This document shows, one piece after another, positions 1-7,442 of a stretch of DNA of 64,000 nucleotides (positions are counted from its first letter, which is position 1; each line of letters begins with the position of its first letter). The stretch spans positions 124,001 through 188,000 of the forward strand of contig NZ_JAMZIE010000004.1 of the NCBI RefSeq assembly GCF_024178165.1, written 5' to 3'. The position numbers were made by a program, and so were the translations under genes. Below the pieces are notes generated by a model that was not told the DNA's origin, searched no databases, and saw nothing but the letters and a program-made list of their open reading frames with translations. The DNA is from Halohasta salina (GTDB lineage Archaea > Halobacteriota > Halobacteria > Halobacteriales > Haloferacaceae).

Positions 1-66
1 CTAGTAGGTGCCGATTACTACGAAGTAAGCACCGGTTATCAGCCAGAGATCAACACGGAGTCGTAA
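1..66 (+). CDS. C-terminal end of an unknown gene (partial)
   Basis: Frame 1 is open from the first base to a TAA at 64-66 and gives 21 residues ending in PEINTES. Its codons (CTA, GTA, TAT, GGT) are less GC-rich than those of neighbouring genes, which would fit a mobile or recently acquired gene. There is too little sequence to assign a family. It could also be a chance open frame. Confidence 0.3.
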   Translation, partial: LVGADYYEVSTGYQPEINTES

Positions 67-342
67 CTCGACGAATCAGGCATCCAGCGAAAAAGGCTGG
101 CTCGCCCACACGAAAGGGAAAAAGTCTCGCGTAGGCGAGCCGACCTCAGATTGGTCCCCGCTGACGCTTCGGCCCTCCAAAGCGAAGCGTCACCTGAACG
201 GTTAGGCTGTGTTTACTTAATGATACCGGGTGCGGAACATGGTGCCGAAAGGTAGCGAAACGTCCACACGTTGCCCATCGGAACTAGGGGGTGGTGTTTC
301 CGAAGAGCGGCGTTTTTGAGGGTCGACCTCCTATCGGGAGCT
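67..342. other. Gene-free stretch with two strong hairpins
   Basis: There is no convincing gene here. Two inverted repeats follow the upstream stop codon: GGCTCGCC (99-106) with GGCGAGCC (134-141), and TGACGCTTCG (162-171) with CGAAGCGTCA (183-192; ten perfect pairs, 11-base loop). They could be a terminator, a structured RNA, or the end of a transposon-type element. The last 30 bases hold the TATA-like GTTTTTGAG (about 312-320) of the next gene. Confidence 0.5.
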
Positions 343-828
343 ATGAGTTCGCTCCCCGACCGAGTCCGACGGGCGTTTGCCGATCACAGGGCCTTCGAGC
401 AGACCGACGAGTCGACCTTCGAGTCGACCGCGACGGCCTTCGACGGGACGGTGACGGCCACGACGGTCGACGGCCGGATCCGGTTCGATATCGAGGCGAG
501 GGTTCCCTTACTGGACGCCGTGACCGAAGAGGATGTCGCTGCAGTCGTCGAGGACGGCTGGTACGAGACGTTCGAACTCCGCGTCACCGATATCGGCGGC
601 GTGTTCCGCACCGACCGGGACCTAGAGCCGACGGTCAGCCGCGGGTCGGAGGAAGCGATCACACAGGTCAGTTTCGAGGATATCAACGAACGCCGTGGCG
701 TCGACGACGCGGCGGCGGTGATCGACTACGTCGAAGGCACGTACGTCCAGGGGATCATCCCGGGCTACGAGTACACCGAGCCCGTAGACGGGCTCATCAG
801 CCGTGCGCGGGACGCCGGCGGCAATTAG
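343..828 (+). CDS. Haloarchaeal conserved protein, DUF5813-like
   Basis: This acidic soluble protein of 161 residues has no signal peptide or membrane segment. Its opening SLPDRVRRAF and its C-terminal part (YVEGTYVQGIIPGYEY) match my memory of the haloarchaeal DUF5813 family, whose function is unknown. I chose the ATG at 343 over an in-frame ATG at 271 because TTTTTGAG lies about 28 bases before it, the leaderless spacing. It converges on the small RAM-domain gene at 836-1069 with only a few bases between the stops. Confidence 0.7.
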   Translation: MSSLPDRVRRAFADHRAFEQTDESTFESTATAFDGTVTATTVDGRIRFDIEARVPLLDAVTEEDVAAVVEDGWYETFELRVTDIGGVFRTDRDLEPTVSRGSEEAITQVSFEDINERRGVDDAAAVIDYVEGTYVQGIIPGYEYTEPVDGLISRARDAGGN

Positions 829-835
829 GCACCAT

Positions 836-1069
836 CTACGCCATCGCGATGTAGGTCTGTGTGGTCTCGACGCCGTCGATCGGCTGGATCCCGCCGGCGA
901 CGATGTCCTTGACCGCCCCGGGAGAGTCGACCGACACCTTGGCGATAAAGTCGACGTCGCCAGCGACGATATCGGTCCCTGTGACGCCGTCGAGGGACTC
1001 GATCGTGCTTTTCACCCGGTCGGCCTCGCTGGTGTTGGATTTGACGAGAATGTATGCGGTGACCGCCAT
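836..1069 (-). CDS. Stand-alone Lrp/AsnC-type ligand-binding (RAM) protein
   Basis: The 77-residue protein carries the alpha-beta effector fold of Lrp/AsnC regulators (opening MAVTAYILVK, then GVTGTDIVAGDVDFIAKV) but no DNA-binding helix-turn-helix. Such stand-alone RAM proteins normally form oligomers that bind amino acids or other small ligands. It lies two bases downstream of the TrkA-like gene on the same strand and is probably co-transcribed with it. A second RAM protein of the same length lies on the other side of that gene (1855-2088). Together they suggest ligand control of a potassium-transport regulator, which is inference. Confidence 0.85.
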   Translation of the reverse strand: MAVTAYILVKSNTSEADRVKSTIESLDGVTGTDIVAGDVDFIAKVSVDSPGAVKDIVAGGIQPIDGVETTQTYIAMA

Positions 1070-1071
1070 CG

Positions 1072-1758
1072 TTACTCACCCCCGGCAACCGCCGTCGCCG
1101 GCTCGTCACCGACGAGCAGCTGTCTGACCTCCGCGAGCTCGGAGAACTCCGCGAGCACGGCTACCCGGTCGCCGGCTTCGAGCGAGTCGTCGGGAAGCGG
1201 GATCCCGAGCGGACTGTCGGCCTTGCCGAACGCGAGGATGCGGGCCTCCGAGGGGAGGGCGACCTCGCTCAGCGTGTATCCCCGCATCGGCGAGCCGTCG
1301 GTGATCGTGATCAGCAGGATCTGGAGGCTCTGGGCGACGTCGGCGATCGCCTGAATGGAGCCGCCGAGCAGCGCGTTCCGCGCGCCGATCGCCCCCAACC
1401 GCTCGGGGTAGACGATCTCGTCGACCTCGTCGGCGTACTGTTGGTAGATGCCCTCGCGGTAGTCCTCGTCGATCCGAAGGACGGTCCGACAGCCGTGGCC
1501 TTTGCCGATCAGACAGGCCGCGAAGTTAGCGTTGAGATCGCTCGTCAACGCGCCGACGGCGTCGGCCGTCTCGACGCCCGCCTCCCGGAGTACCTGCTCG
1601 CGGGAGCCGTCGCCCTCGATCACCTCGAAGGATCGTTCGCGGGCGCGGGCAGCCGTTTCGGCGTCGCGCTCGACGAGCGTCACCTCGTGGCCCTCCTCGC
1701 GGAGGACGCGGGCGGTACGGAGCCCGACTCGACCGGCACCGATGATAGTAAAGCGCAT
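1072..1758 (-). CDS. trkA: TrkA-family K+ uptake regulatory protein (RCK_N plus RCK_C)
   Basis: The 228-residue protein opens with MRFTIIGAGRVG, a Rossmann nucleotide-binding loop (GxGxxG at about residues 7-12) followed by an acidic residue at the end of strand 2 (LVERD), as in RCK/TrkA-N domains. A TrkA-C-like domain covers roughly residues 140-225 (PLPDDSLEAGDRVAVLAEF). Such proteins bind NAD(H) or ATP on the cytoplasmic face of Trk/Ktr potassium channels and gate them. No channel subunit is in the window. A longer reading frame upstream has non-haloarchaeal composition, so I took the ATG at 1758. It sits next to two RAM proteins. Confidence 0.85.
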   Translation of the reverse strand: MRFTIIGAGRVGLRTARVLREEGHEVTLVERDAETAARARERSFEVIEGDGSREQVLREAGVETADAVGALTSDLNANFAACLIGKGHGCRTVLRIDEDYREGIYQQYADEVDEIVYPERLGAIGARNALLGGSIQAIADVAQSLQILLITITDGSPMRGYTLSEVALPSEARILAFGKADSPLGIPLPDDSLEAGDRVAVLAEFSELAEVRQLLVGDEPATAVAGGE

Positions 1759-1854
1759 GAGAAGACATAACACGTTCCCGGCGGATAACTGTATCCCCGC
1801 CCCGGTACCGGCGGGTGTAGGAACGTTTTTGCTGTTGGTGTGCGTATTCGTCAC

Positions 1855-2088
1855 ATGGTTCGCGCGTTCGTCATGGTGAAAACGGGAGTGGCTGCCTCGG
1901 AATCGCTACTCGGAATGATACGGGACCTCGCTCCGGTGACCGAGGCCCACATCGTCGCCGGCGAGTACGACCTCATCGCCGAACTCTCGACCGACGAGGT
2001 CCACGACGCCCTCCGGACCCCCGCCAGCGAGATCCAGTCGTTCGACGGCGTCCTCGAAACGAAGACCTACGTCTCGTTGAGCGACTGA
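1855..2088 (+). CDS. Stand-alone Lrp/AsnC-type ligand-binding (RAM) protein, second copy
   Basis: The 77-residue protein opens with MVRAFVMVKTG and contains VTEAHIVAGEYDLIAEL, the RAM fold without a helix-turn-helix. It is divergently transcribed from the TrkA-like gene and clearly related to the protein at 836-1069, with the same length and the pattern hIVAGxxDhIA. The TATA-like CGTTTTTGC at about 1824-1832 lies 28 bases before the ATG, so the transcript is probably leaderless. It is likely a small-molecule-binding partner or regulator; the ligand cannot be told from sequence. Confidence 0.85.
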   Translation: MVRAFVMVKTGVAASESLLGMIRDLAPVTEAHIVAGEYDLIAELSTDEVHDALRTPASEIQSFDGVLETKTYVSLSD

Positions 2089-2134
2089 CGCGCGGAGTCG
2101 ATACGCCAAAGTCCCGTCGGCCACTACACCCAAT

Positions 2135-2449
2135 ATGGCTTCGATTATCGGGCTCGTACTGTTCGCCGGCGTGCTTGTCGGCCACACCCTGTTTGCGGCC
2201 GTGAGCACCCGGTTTCTCCGCCTCCGACTGGAGACGCAGTTCGGCTGGGTGCTGTATGCGCTGACGGGAATCCCCGTCGTTCTCTTCGTGTCGACGCTCG
2301 TGTTCACCGGGCTGCTGGGGATCGGCCCGAACCTCGGCTCGCCGACGGTCGTCTTCAGCGTCCTGATCGGGCTGCCGCTGGCGGTCGGGCTGACACTCGA
2401 CCTCCTGTATGTCGCCCAACCCGACGAGGTCGACCTGCCCGCGCGGTGA
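2135..2449 (+). CDS. Small membrane protein, three predicted helices
   Basis: This 104-residue hydrophobic protein has about three transmembrane segments, at residues 4-25, 38-62 and 73-94, separated by short polar turns, and an acidic tail (QPDEVDLPAR). I do not recognise a family or active-site motif. Its stop abuts the stop of the thymidylate kinase gene on the other strand with no gap. It is probably an independent haloarchaeal membrane protein; function unknown. Confidence 0.65.
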   Translation: MASIIGLVLFAGVLVGHTLFAAVSTRFLRLRLETQFGWVLYALTGIPVVLFVSTLVFTGLLGIGPNLGSPTVVFSVLIGLPLAVGLTLDLLYVAQPDEVDLPAR

Positions 2450-3028
2450 TCACAGTACGGCCGTTAAGCACTCCCTAACGTCGGCATACACGGCCGCCGG
2501 CGGCTGGCTGGCGTCGACCCGGACGAACCGTTCGGGGTCGGCGGCGATCAGTTGCTCGTAGTTGTCCCGGACATCCGCGAGGTAGGCGACCCGTTCGAAC
2601 TTGTTCGTCCCGCCGCTCCGCTCGGCGGCGGTTTCGGGGTCGACGTCGAGATAGATGGTCAGATCCGGCCGCCGAGTGAACGGCTCGTGGATCGACTGCA
2701 CGTAGGCGATCGGCTCCTCGACGACGCCGTCGAGGGTCGCCCCCTGATAGGCGTATCGGGAGTCGCTGTAGCGGTCCGAGACGACGAGTTGACCCTCGGC
2801 GAGCGCGGGCCGGATCACCCGCGAGAGATGGTCGGCGTGGTCGGCGGTGTAGAGGAACAGTTCCGCCAGCGGGTCGGCTTCGGAGTCGCCGATCGAGCGG
2901 TCGACTGCCTCGCCATACCACGAGTCGGTCGGTTCGCGGGTACGGACCGCCTCGGGGTAGTCGTCGCCTAACGCGTTCCAGACAGTGGTTTTGCCGCTCC
3001 CGTCCAGTCCTTCGAGGGTCACGAGCAT
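2450..3028 (-). CDS. tmk: Thymidylate kinase (dTMP kinase)
   Basis: The protein phosphorylates dTMP to dTDP with ATP in the cytoplasm. Its 192 residues hold the P-loop GLDGSGKTT near the N-terminus, the DR(Y/H) motif region ([13 protein letters not shown]), and the substrate-specificity stretch [17 protein letters not shown]. Length fits bacterial/archaeal Tmk (about 200). A GTG nine bases upstream (3037) would add three residues. The ATG at 3028 is preferred because a TATA-like CGTTCATAC lies about 28 bases upstream. Confidence 0.95.
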   Translation of the reverse strand: MLVTLEGLDGSGKTTVWNALGDDYPEAVRTREPTDSWYGEAVDRSIGDSEADPLAELFLYTADHADHLSRVIRPALAEGQLVVSDRYSDSRYAYQGATLDGVVEEPIAYVQSIHEPFTRRPDLTIYLDVDPETAAERSGGTNKFERVAYLADVRDNYEQLIAADPERFVRVDASQPPAAVYADVRECLTAVL

Positions 3029-3118
3029 ACAACCCACTCCGAGCGGCGGCGTATGAACGGTTCGCTCTCGGCCGGCGGGTCGCGCTACCTTTAGGTCGGT
3101 TCAGTGAGACATTGTGGT

Positions 3119-4021
3119 ATGAACGTTGTAGTCGCAGGCGGGAACGGATTTATCGGGACGAACCTCGTCGGAGAACTGGTCGACCGCGGCCACGAGGTGA
3201 CGGTGCTGGCGCGCAACCCCGACGCCGCGGACATACCGGACGGCGTCGCAACCGAATCGGGGGATGTCACCGCCTACGACTCGATCGAGGCCGCCGTCGA
3301 CGGAGGGGACGTCGTCGTCAATCTGGTCGCACTCTCGCCGCTGTTCAAGCCGAAGGGGGGCGACGAGATGCACGACGAGGTCCACCGCCACGGCACCGAG
3401 AACCTCGTCGCTGCGGCCGAGGCGGGCGGCGTCGAGCGGTTCGTCCAGATGAGCGCCCTCGGTGCCGACCCGGAGGGGTCGACCGCCTACATCCGGGCGA
3501 AAGGGCAGGCCGAAGCCCACGTCCGGGAGTCGGATCTCGACTGGGTGATCGTCCGACCCTCGGTCGTCTTCGGCGAGGGCGGGGAGTTCGTCTCCTTTAC
3601 CAAGAAACTCAAGGGGATGTTCGCGCCGGGACTGCCGGTCTACCCGCTGCCCGGCGGCGGCAAGACGCGGTTCCAGCCGATCCACGTCGACGACCTCGTC
3701 GGGATGCTGGCCGAGATGGTCGACGACGACGCCCACGTCGGCGAAACGTACGAGCTCGGCGGCCCCGAACAGCTCACGCTCAGAGAGATCACGAACATGG
3801 TCTACGACGCGGCCGGGAAGTCCGTCTCTATCGTATCGGTACCGATGCCGCTGGCCGGGGTCGGCCTCAGCCTCGGCGGAAAGCTCCCCGGCTTCCCGAT
3901 GGGTGCCGACCAGTACCGCTCGCTGCAGTTCGACAACACCACCGACGACAACGATATCGAGGCCTTCGGGCTGACGACCGCCGATCTCACCTCGTTGGGC
4001 TCGTATCTCGGCATCGCCTGA
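3119..4021 (+). CDS. NAD(P)-binding epimerase, complex I NDUFA9-like atypical SDR
   Basis: The 300-residue protein opens with MNVVVAGGNGFIGTNLV, the GxxGxxG nucleotide-binding loop of extended and atypical short-chain dehydrogenases. It has LVALS, a QMSALGA strand and a YIRAK segment where SDRs place Tyr-x-x-x-Lys. It most resembles the NDUFA9-like/NmrA-like group that binds NADPH; true catalysis is uncertain. CTTTAGG about 28 bases before the ATG suggests its own leaderless promoter. It is the last gene before the 311-base cetZ upstream region. Confidence 0.85.
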   Translation: MNVVVAGGNGFIGTNLVGELVDRGHEVTVLARNPDAADIPDGVATESGDVTAYDSIEAAVDGGDVVVNLVALSPLFKPKGGDEMHDEVHRHGTENLVAAAEAGGVERFVQMSALGADPEGSTAYIRAKGQAEAHVRESDLDWVIVRPSVVFGEGGEFVSFTKKLKGMFAPGLPVYPLPGGGKTRFQPIHVDDLVGMLAEMVDDDAHVGETYELGGPEQLTLREITNMVYDAAGKSVSIVSVPMPLAGVGLSLGGKLPGFPMGADQYRSLQFDNTTDDNDIEAFGLTTADLTSLGSYLGIA

Positions 4022-4332
4022 GCCGCAAACAGTCGGTCGACTGGACCGTCCAGAGCAGCGACTAGTCCGCGCGCGAGTCGGTCGACCAGTGAGGGCGTCG
4101 GACGGAGAGCCGACAACTGATAGTTAGTAGCGTGCTACGCCGTCGAGGGACGTATTATAATCAGTTCCTACCGTCGGAATTGCCGGGATTCTTCGCGTGG
4201 GTTATTCGACAGTCTCGACGCCCGAAACCCCAAGAAAAAGGCGTTTCGGCGTTGGTACGAAAACTAACCTCATCACAAGTCTTATATTCATCTTCCAACT
4301 GTATACGTCCCAATGGCAAGGGGAGAAAACGT
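4022..4332. other. Long upstream region of cetZ
   Basis: This 311-base stretch holds two AT-rich promoter candidates, GTATTATAATC at about 4152-4162 and CTTATATTC at 4281-4289. Between them is an inverted repeat, CCGAAAC (4222-4228) with GTTTCGG (4243-4249). The last 20 bases hold the mini-ORF described separately. No ordinary gene is visible. Two start sites, or a small RNA between the promoters, are possible. Confidence 0.5.
4281..4289 (+). promoter_or_regulatory. TATA box of cetZ
   Basis: CTTATATTC is centred about 28 bases before the ATG of the mini-ORF at 4313, not before the cetZ ATG at 4333. Transcription should therefore start at or just before the mini-ORF. Confidence 0.6.
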
Positions 4333-4336
4333 ATGA
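4313..4336 (+). other. Seven-codon leader mini-ORF overlapping the cetZ start
   Basis: ATG at 4313 opens a frame encoding MARGENV. Its TGA (4334-4336) overlaps the cetZ ATG (4333-4335) as ATGA. A Shine-Dalgarno-like AGGGGAG (4319-4325) inside it is placed for cetZ. A ribosome starting on the leaderless mRNA end could terminate and restart on cetZ. It is too short for family evidence; the reading is inference from layout. Confidence 0.45.
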
Positions 4337-5511
4337 AACTCGCAATGATCGGCTTCGGCCAGGCCGGGGGTAAGATCGTCGATCGATTCCTCGAGTACGA
4401 CGCCGAAACCGGGTCCAACATCGTTCGGGCGGCCGTCGCGGTCAACTCCGCGAAGGCCGACCTCATGGGGTTACAGCATATCCCGGAAGAAAACCGTGTG
4501 CTCATCGGCCAGTCGCGGGTCAAAGGCCACGGTGTCGGGGCGGACAACGAGCTCGGCGCGGAGATCGCCGAGGAGGACATCGACGAGATCCAGGGTTCGA
4601 TCGACTCCATTCCGGTCCACGAAGTCGACGCCTTCCTCGTCGTCGCGGGTCTCGGTGGCGGCACCGGCTCCGGCGGCGCGCCCGTGATCGCCAAACACCT
4701 CAAGCGGATCTACACCGAGCCCGTCTACGGGCTGGGCGTCCTGCCGGGCAGCGACGAGGGTGGGATCTACACCCTCAACGCCGCCCGATCCTTCCAGACG
4801 TTCGTCCGCGAGGTCGACAACCTGCTCGTCTTCGATAACGACGCCTGGCGGAAGACCGGCGAGTCCGTCCAGGGCGGCTACGCGGAGATCAACGAGGAGA
4901 TCGTCCGCCGGTTCGGGATCCTCTTCGGGGCCGGCGAGGTCAGACAGGGCCAAGAAGTCGCCGAGTCGGTCGTCGACTCCTCGGAGATCATCAACACCCT
5001 GTCGGGTGGCGGGGTCTCGACGATCGGCTTCGCCGAAGAGGAGGTCGAGGAGGCCTCGACTGGCGGGCTGCTCTCGCGGTTCCGCGGCGACGAGGGCACC
5101 GACGACCTCGACAGCGCCAACACGACAAACCGGATCACGAGTCTGGTCCGGAAGGCGGCGCTCGGCCGACTGACGCTGCCGTGTGAGATCGACGGCAGCG
5201 AGCGGGCGCTGGTCGTGCTGGCCGGGCCGACGAACTACCTCAACCGGAAAGGTATCGAGCGCGGCCGGAAGTGGCTCGAAGAGGAAACCGGCAGCATGGA
5301 GGTCCGTGGCGGCGACTACCCGATCGACGGCTCCGGACGCGTTTCGAGTGTCGTCCTCCTGTCGGGCGTAACGAACGTCCCCCGGATCAAGGAACTCCAG
5401 CAGGTCGCCATCGAGGCACAGGAGAACATCGACGAGATCCGCAACGAGAGCGAGGACAACCTCGATTCGCTGGTCAACGAGGACAGCGACGAGCTCGAAT
5501 CGCTGTTCTGA
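4333..5511 (+). CDS. cetZ: CetZ tubulin-superfamily cell-shape protein
   Basis: CetZ proteins are GTP-dependent haloarchaeal tubulin homologues that polymerise under the membrane and control cell shape and motility. The 392-residue protein opens with MKLAMIGFGQAGGK, the first nucleotide loop, and has the tubulin signature GGGTGSG at residues 108-114, then the CetZ-typical GLGVLPGSDEGG. The acidic C-terminal tail (from about residue 360) suits a partner-binding region. The neighbouring F420 genes match the context I recall for a CetZ locus in other haloarchaea. A longer frame upstream is rejected because its residues are un-haloarchaeal; an in-phase Shine-Dalgarno and the ATGA overlap with a mini-ORF support this ATG. 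Confidence 0.93.
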   Translation: MKLAMIGFGQAGGKIVDRFLEYDAETGSNIVRAAVAVNSAKADLMGLQHIPEENRVLIGQSRVKGHGVGADNELGAEIAEEDIDEIQGSIDSIPVHEVDAFLVVAGLGGGTGSGGAPVIAKHLKRIYTEPVYGLGVLPGSDEGGIYTLNAARSFQTFVREVDNLLVFDNDAWRKTGESVQGGYAEINEEIVRRFGILFGAGEVRQGQEVAESVVDSSEIINTLSGGGVSTIGFAEEEVEEASTGGLLSRFRGDEGTDDLDSANTTNRITSLVRKAALGRLTLPCEIDGSERALVVLAGPTNYLNRKGIERGRKWLEEETGSMEVRGGDYPIDGSGRVSSVVLLSGVTNVPRIKELQQVAIEAQENIDEIRNESEDNLDSLVNEDSDELESLF

Positions 5512-5544
5512 TTCTTCCGGCGGCCCTCCAGTCGCCCCTTTCCG

Positions 5545-6171
5545 ATGCGCTGTCTCATCCCCTTCGCAGCCGACCAGCCGAAAACCCGCCTCGCATCAGT
5601 GCTCTCGACGGCCGAACGGCAGTCGTTTGCCACCGCCATGCTGATCGACGTCCTCGATGCGGTCGACGCCGCAGGCGTCGACCCGACGGTGCTCTCGACG
5701 GCCCTGATCGACGACGAGCGCGTGACCGGCCGTGCCGCCGTCACGGTCGACGACCGCGACCTAACGACGGCGGTCAACGCACGCCTCGCCGACGGCGAAC
5801 CGACGCTCGTCGTGATGGCCGACCTCCCGCTCGTAACGCCGACGGACATCCAGCGACTCCGTGAGAGCGATGCCGAGGTCACGATCGCCCCCGGATTGGG
5901 TGGCGGGACCAACGCCTTGGCCGTCCGCGAGCCACGGTTTCGGGTCGACTACCACGGGGCCTCCTACTGCGACCACCGCCGAGCGGCCGCCGATCTCGGA
6001 GCAAGCGTCAAAACCGTCGACTCCCGCCGGCTGGCGACCGACGTCGACGAGCCCGATGATCTGGCCGAGGTGTTGATCCACGGCTCGGGGACAGCCCACG
6101 AGTGGCTCCTCGAAGCCGGGTTCGAACTCGACACGGACGGGGGTCGTGTCGGGGTCCGGCGGGTGGAGTAG
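5545..6171 (+). CDS. cofC: 2-phospho-L-lactate guanylyltransferase
   Basis: CofC activates 2-phospholactate (or PEP) with GTP for the side chain of coenzyme F420. The 208-residue protein has the nucleotidyltransferase start MRCLIPFAADQPKTRLA and the conserved LVVMADLPLVTP and APGLGGGTNAL segments. It follows cetZ by 33 bases and precedes cofG on the same strand, so three of the F420 genes (cofC, cofG, cofH) lie within 3.3 kb. Confidence 0.93.
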   Translation: MRCLIPFAADQPKTRLASVLSTAERQSFATAMLIDVLDAVDAAGVDPTVLSTALIDDERVTGRAAVTVDDRDLTTAVNARLADGEPTLVVMADLPLVTPTDIQRLRESDAEVTIAPGLGGGTNALAVREPRFRVDYHGASYCDHRRAAADLGASVKTVDSRRLATDVDEPDDLAEVLIHGSGTAHEWLLEAGFELDTDGGRVGVRRVE

Positions 6172-6237
6172 ACACTGCCTACTCGGCGGGGACCGGGAGA
6201 CGAGCCGTTTTTGACGGTCCGACCCCGAGACGTGGCT

Positions 6238-7419
6238 ATGTTCCCGGCCGCCGAGGAGTACGACATCGAGCTGGCGATCGACGAGGCGGCCGTCGACGCC
6301 CTCCTCGCGGTCACATCCGGCGACGTCACGACGCCCGACGAACTCACCTTCTCGCGGAACGTCTTCCTGCCGCTGACGACTGCCTGCCGATACACATGTA
6401 GCTACTGCACCTACTACGACGTGCCGGGAGAAGCGACGCTGATGGAACCGGAGACGATCCGGAGCGTGCTTCGAACGGGTGCCGACGCCGGCTGTACGGA
6501 AGCCCTCTTCACGTTCGGCGACAAGCCCGACGACCGCTACACCGCCGTCCACGACCAGCTCGATGCGTGGGGATACGACTCGATCGTCGACTACCTGTAT
6601 GCAGCCTGTGAGATGGCCATCGAGGAGGGACTGCTTCCCCACTCGAACCCCGGCGATCTCACCCAGTCGGAATTTCGTCGGCTCCGGGAGGTCAACAGTT
6701 CAATGGGCGTCATGCTGGAGACGACCGCTGACGTCGACGCCCACGCGGGGTCGCGTCGCAAAACCCCCGGCCAGCGACTCAACACGATCCGAGCGGCGGG
6801 CCGCGAAGGGGTACCGTTCACCACCGGCCTGCTGGTCGGCATCGGCGAATCGTGGCGGGATCGCGCCGAGAGCCTGCTGGCGATCGCCGCGCTCCACGAG
6901 CGGTACGACCACATTCAGGAGGTGATCGTCCAGAACGTCGTCCCCAACGAGCGCTCGTCGTTCGACCAACCCGCCGTCGAGACGATGCGCCGCGTCGTGG
7001 CGATGGCACGGGTCGCACTCCCCGAGTCGGTATCGGTGCAGGTGCCACCGAACCTCTCGCCGACGCGGGAGTTGATCGACTGCGGCGTCGACGATCTGGG
7101 CGGCGTCTCCCCGGTGACCGAGGACTACATCAACCCCGACTACGCGTGGCCCGCACTCGACGAACTCCGGGCGATCGCTGCCGACGCGGGGTTGGATCTC
7201 TACGAACGGCTCCCAGTCTACGATCGGTATCTGCCGGAGTCGGTCCGGCGCGACGGAGTCGAGCCTGCGCATCCGCCGAAAACTGCCGGCGAAAGCGGCG
7301 ATAACTGGGTGTCGACGCGCATCGAGAACGCACTGACCGAAGCGTCGTCGGCCGGCCGGCGCTACCGGCGGGTCGCCAAACACGAGTCGCCGCTCACGAT
7401 CCCACAGGAGCCATCGTGA
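6238..7419 (+). CDS. cofG: FO synthase subunit 1 (7,8-didemethyl-8-hydroxy-5-deazariboflavin synthase, CofG)
   Basis: CofG is a radical SAM enzyme that, with CofH, builds the deazaflavin FO from tyrosine and 5-amino-6-ribitylaminouracil. The 393-residue protein has the cluster motif Cys50-x3-Cys54-x2-Cys57 (CRYTCSYC), and later FTTGLLVGIGE and VSPVTEDYINPD segments usual in this family. CGTTTTTGAC at about 6205-6214 places the leaderless start at 6238, so I did not use the in-frame ATG at 6211. It converges on cofH; 23 bases separate the two stops. Confidence 0.95.
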   Translation: MFPAAEEYDIELAIDEAAVDALLAVTSGDVTTPDELTFSRNVFLPLTTACRYTCSYCTYYDVPGEATLMEPETIRSVLRTGADAGCTEALFTFGDKPDDRYTAVHDQLDAWGYDSIVDYLYAACEMAIEEGLLPHSNPGDLTQSEFRRLREVNSSMGVMLETTADVDAHAGSRRKTPGQRLNTIRAAGREGVPFTTGLLVGIGESWRDRAESLLAIAALHERYDHIQEVIVQNVVPNERSSFDQPAVETMRRVVAMARVALPESVSVQVPPNLSPTRELIDCGVDDLGGVSPVTEDYINPDYAWPALDELRAIAADAGLDLYERLPVYDRYLPESVRRDGVEPAHPPKTAGESGDNWVSTRIENALTEASSAGRRYRRVAKHESPLTIPQEPS

Positions 7420-7420
7420 A

Positions 7421-7436
7421 AGTAGGCGTCGACTAC
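7421..7436. repeat. GTAGnCGTCGACTAC palindrome-like element between cofG and cofH
   Basis: GTAGGCGTCGACTAC, with outer arms GTAG/CTAC, lies directly after the cofG stop and just before the convergent cofH stop. It is one copy of an element seen at many gene ends in this window (see 18083, 20381, 38652, 38684, 50226, 58925). Confidence 0.6.
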
Positions 7437-7442
7437 CGGTGG

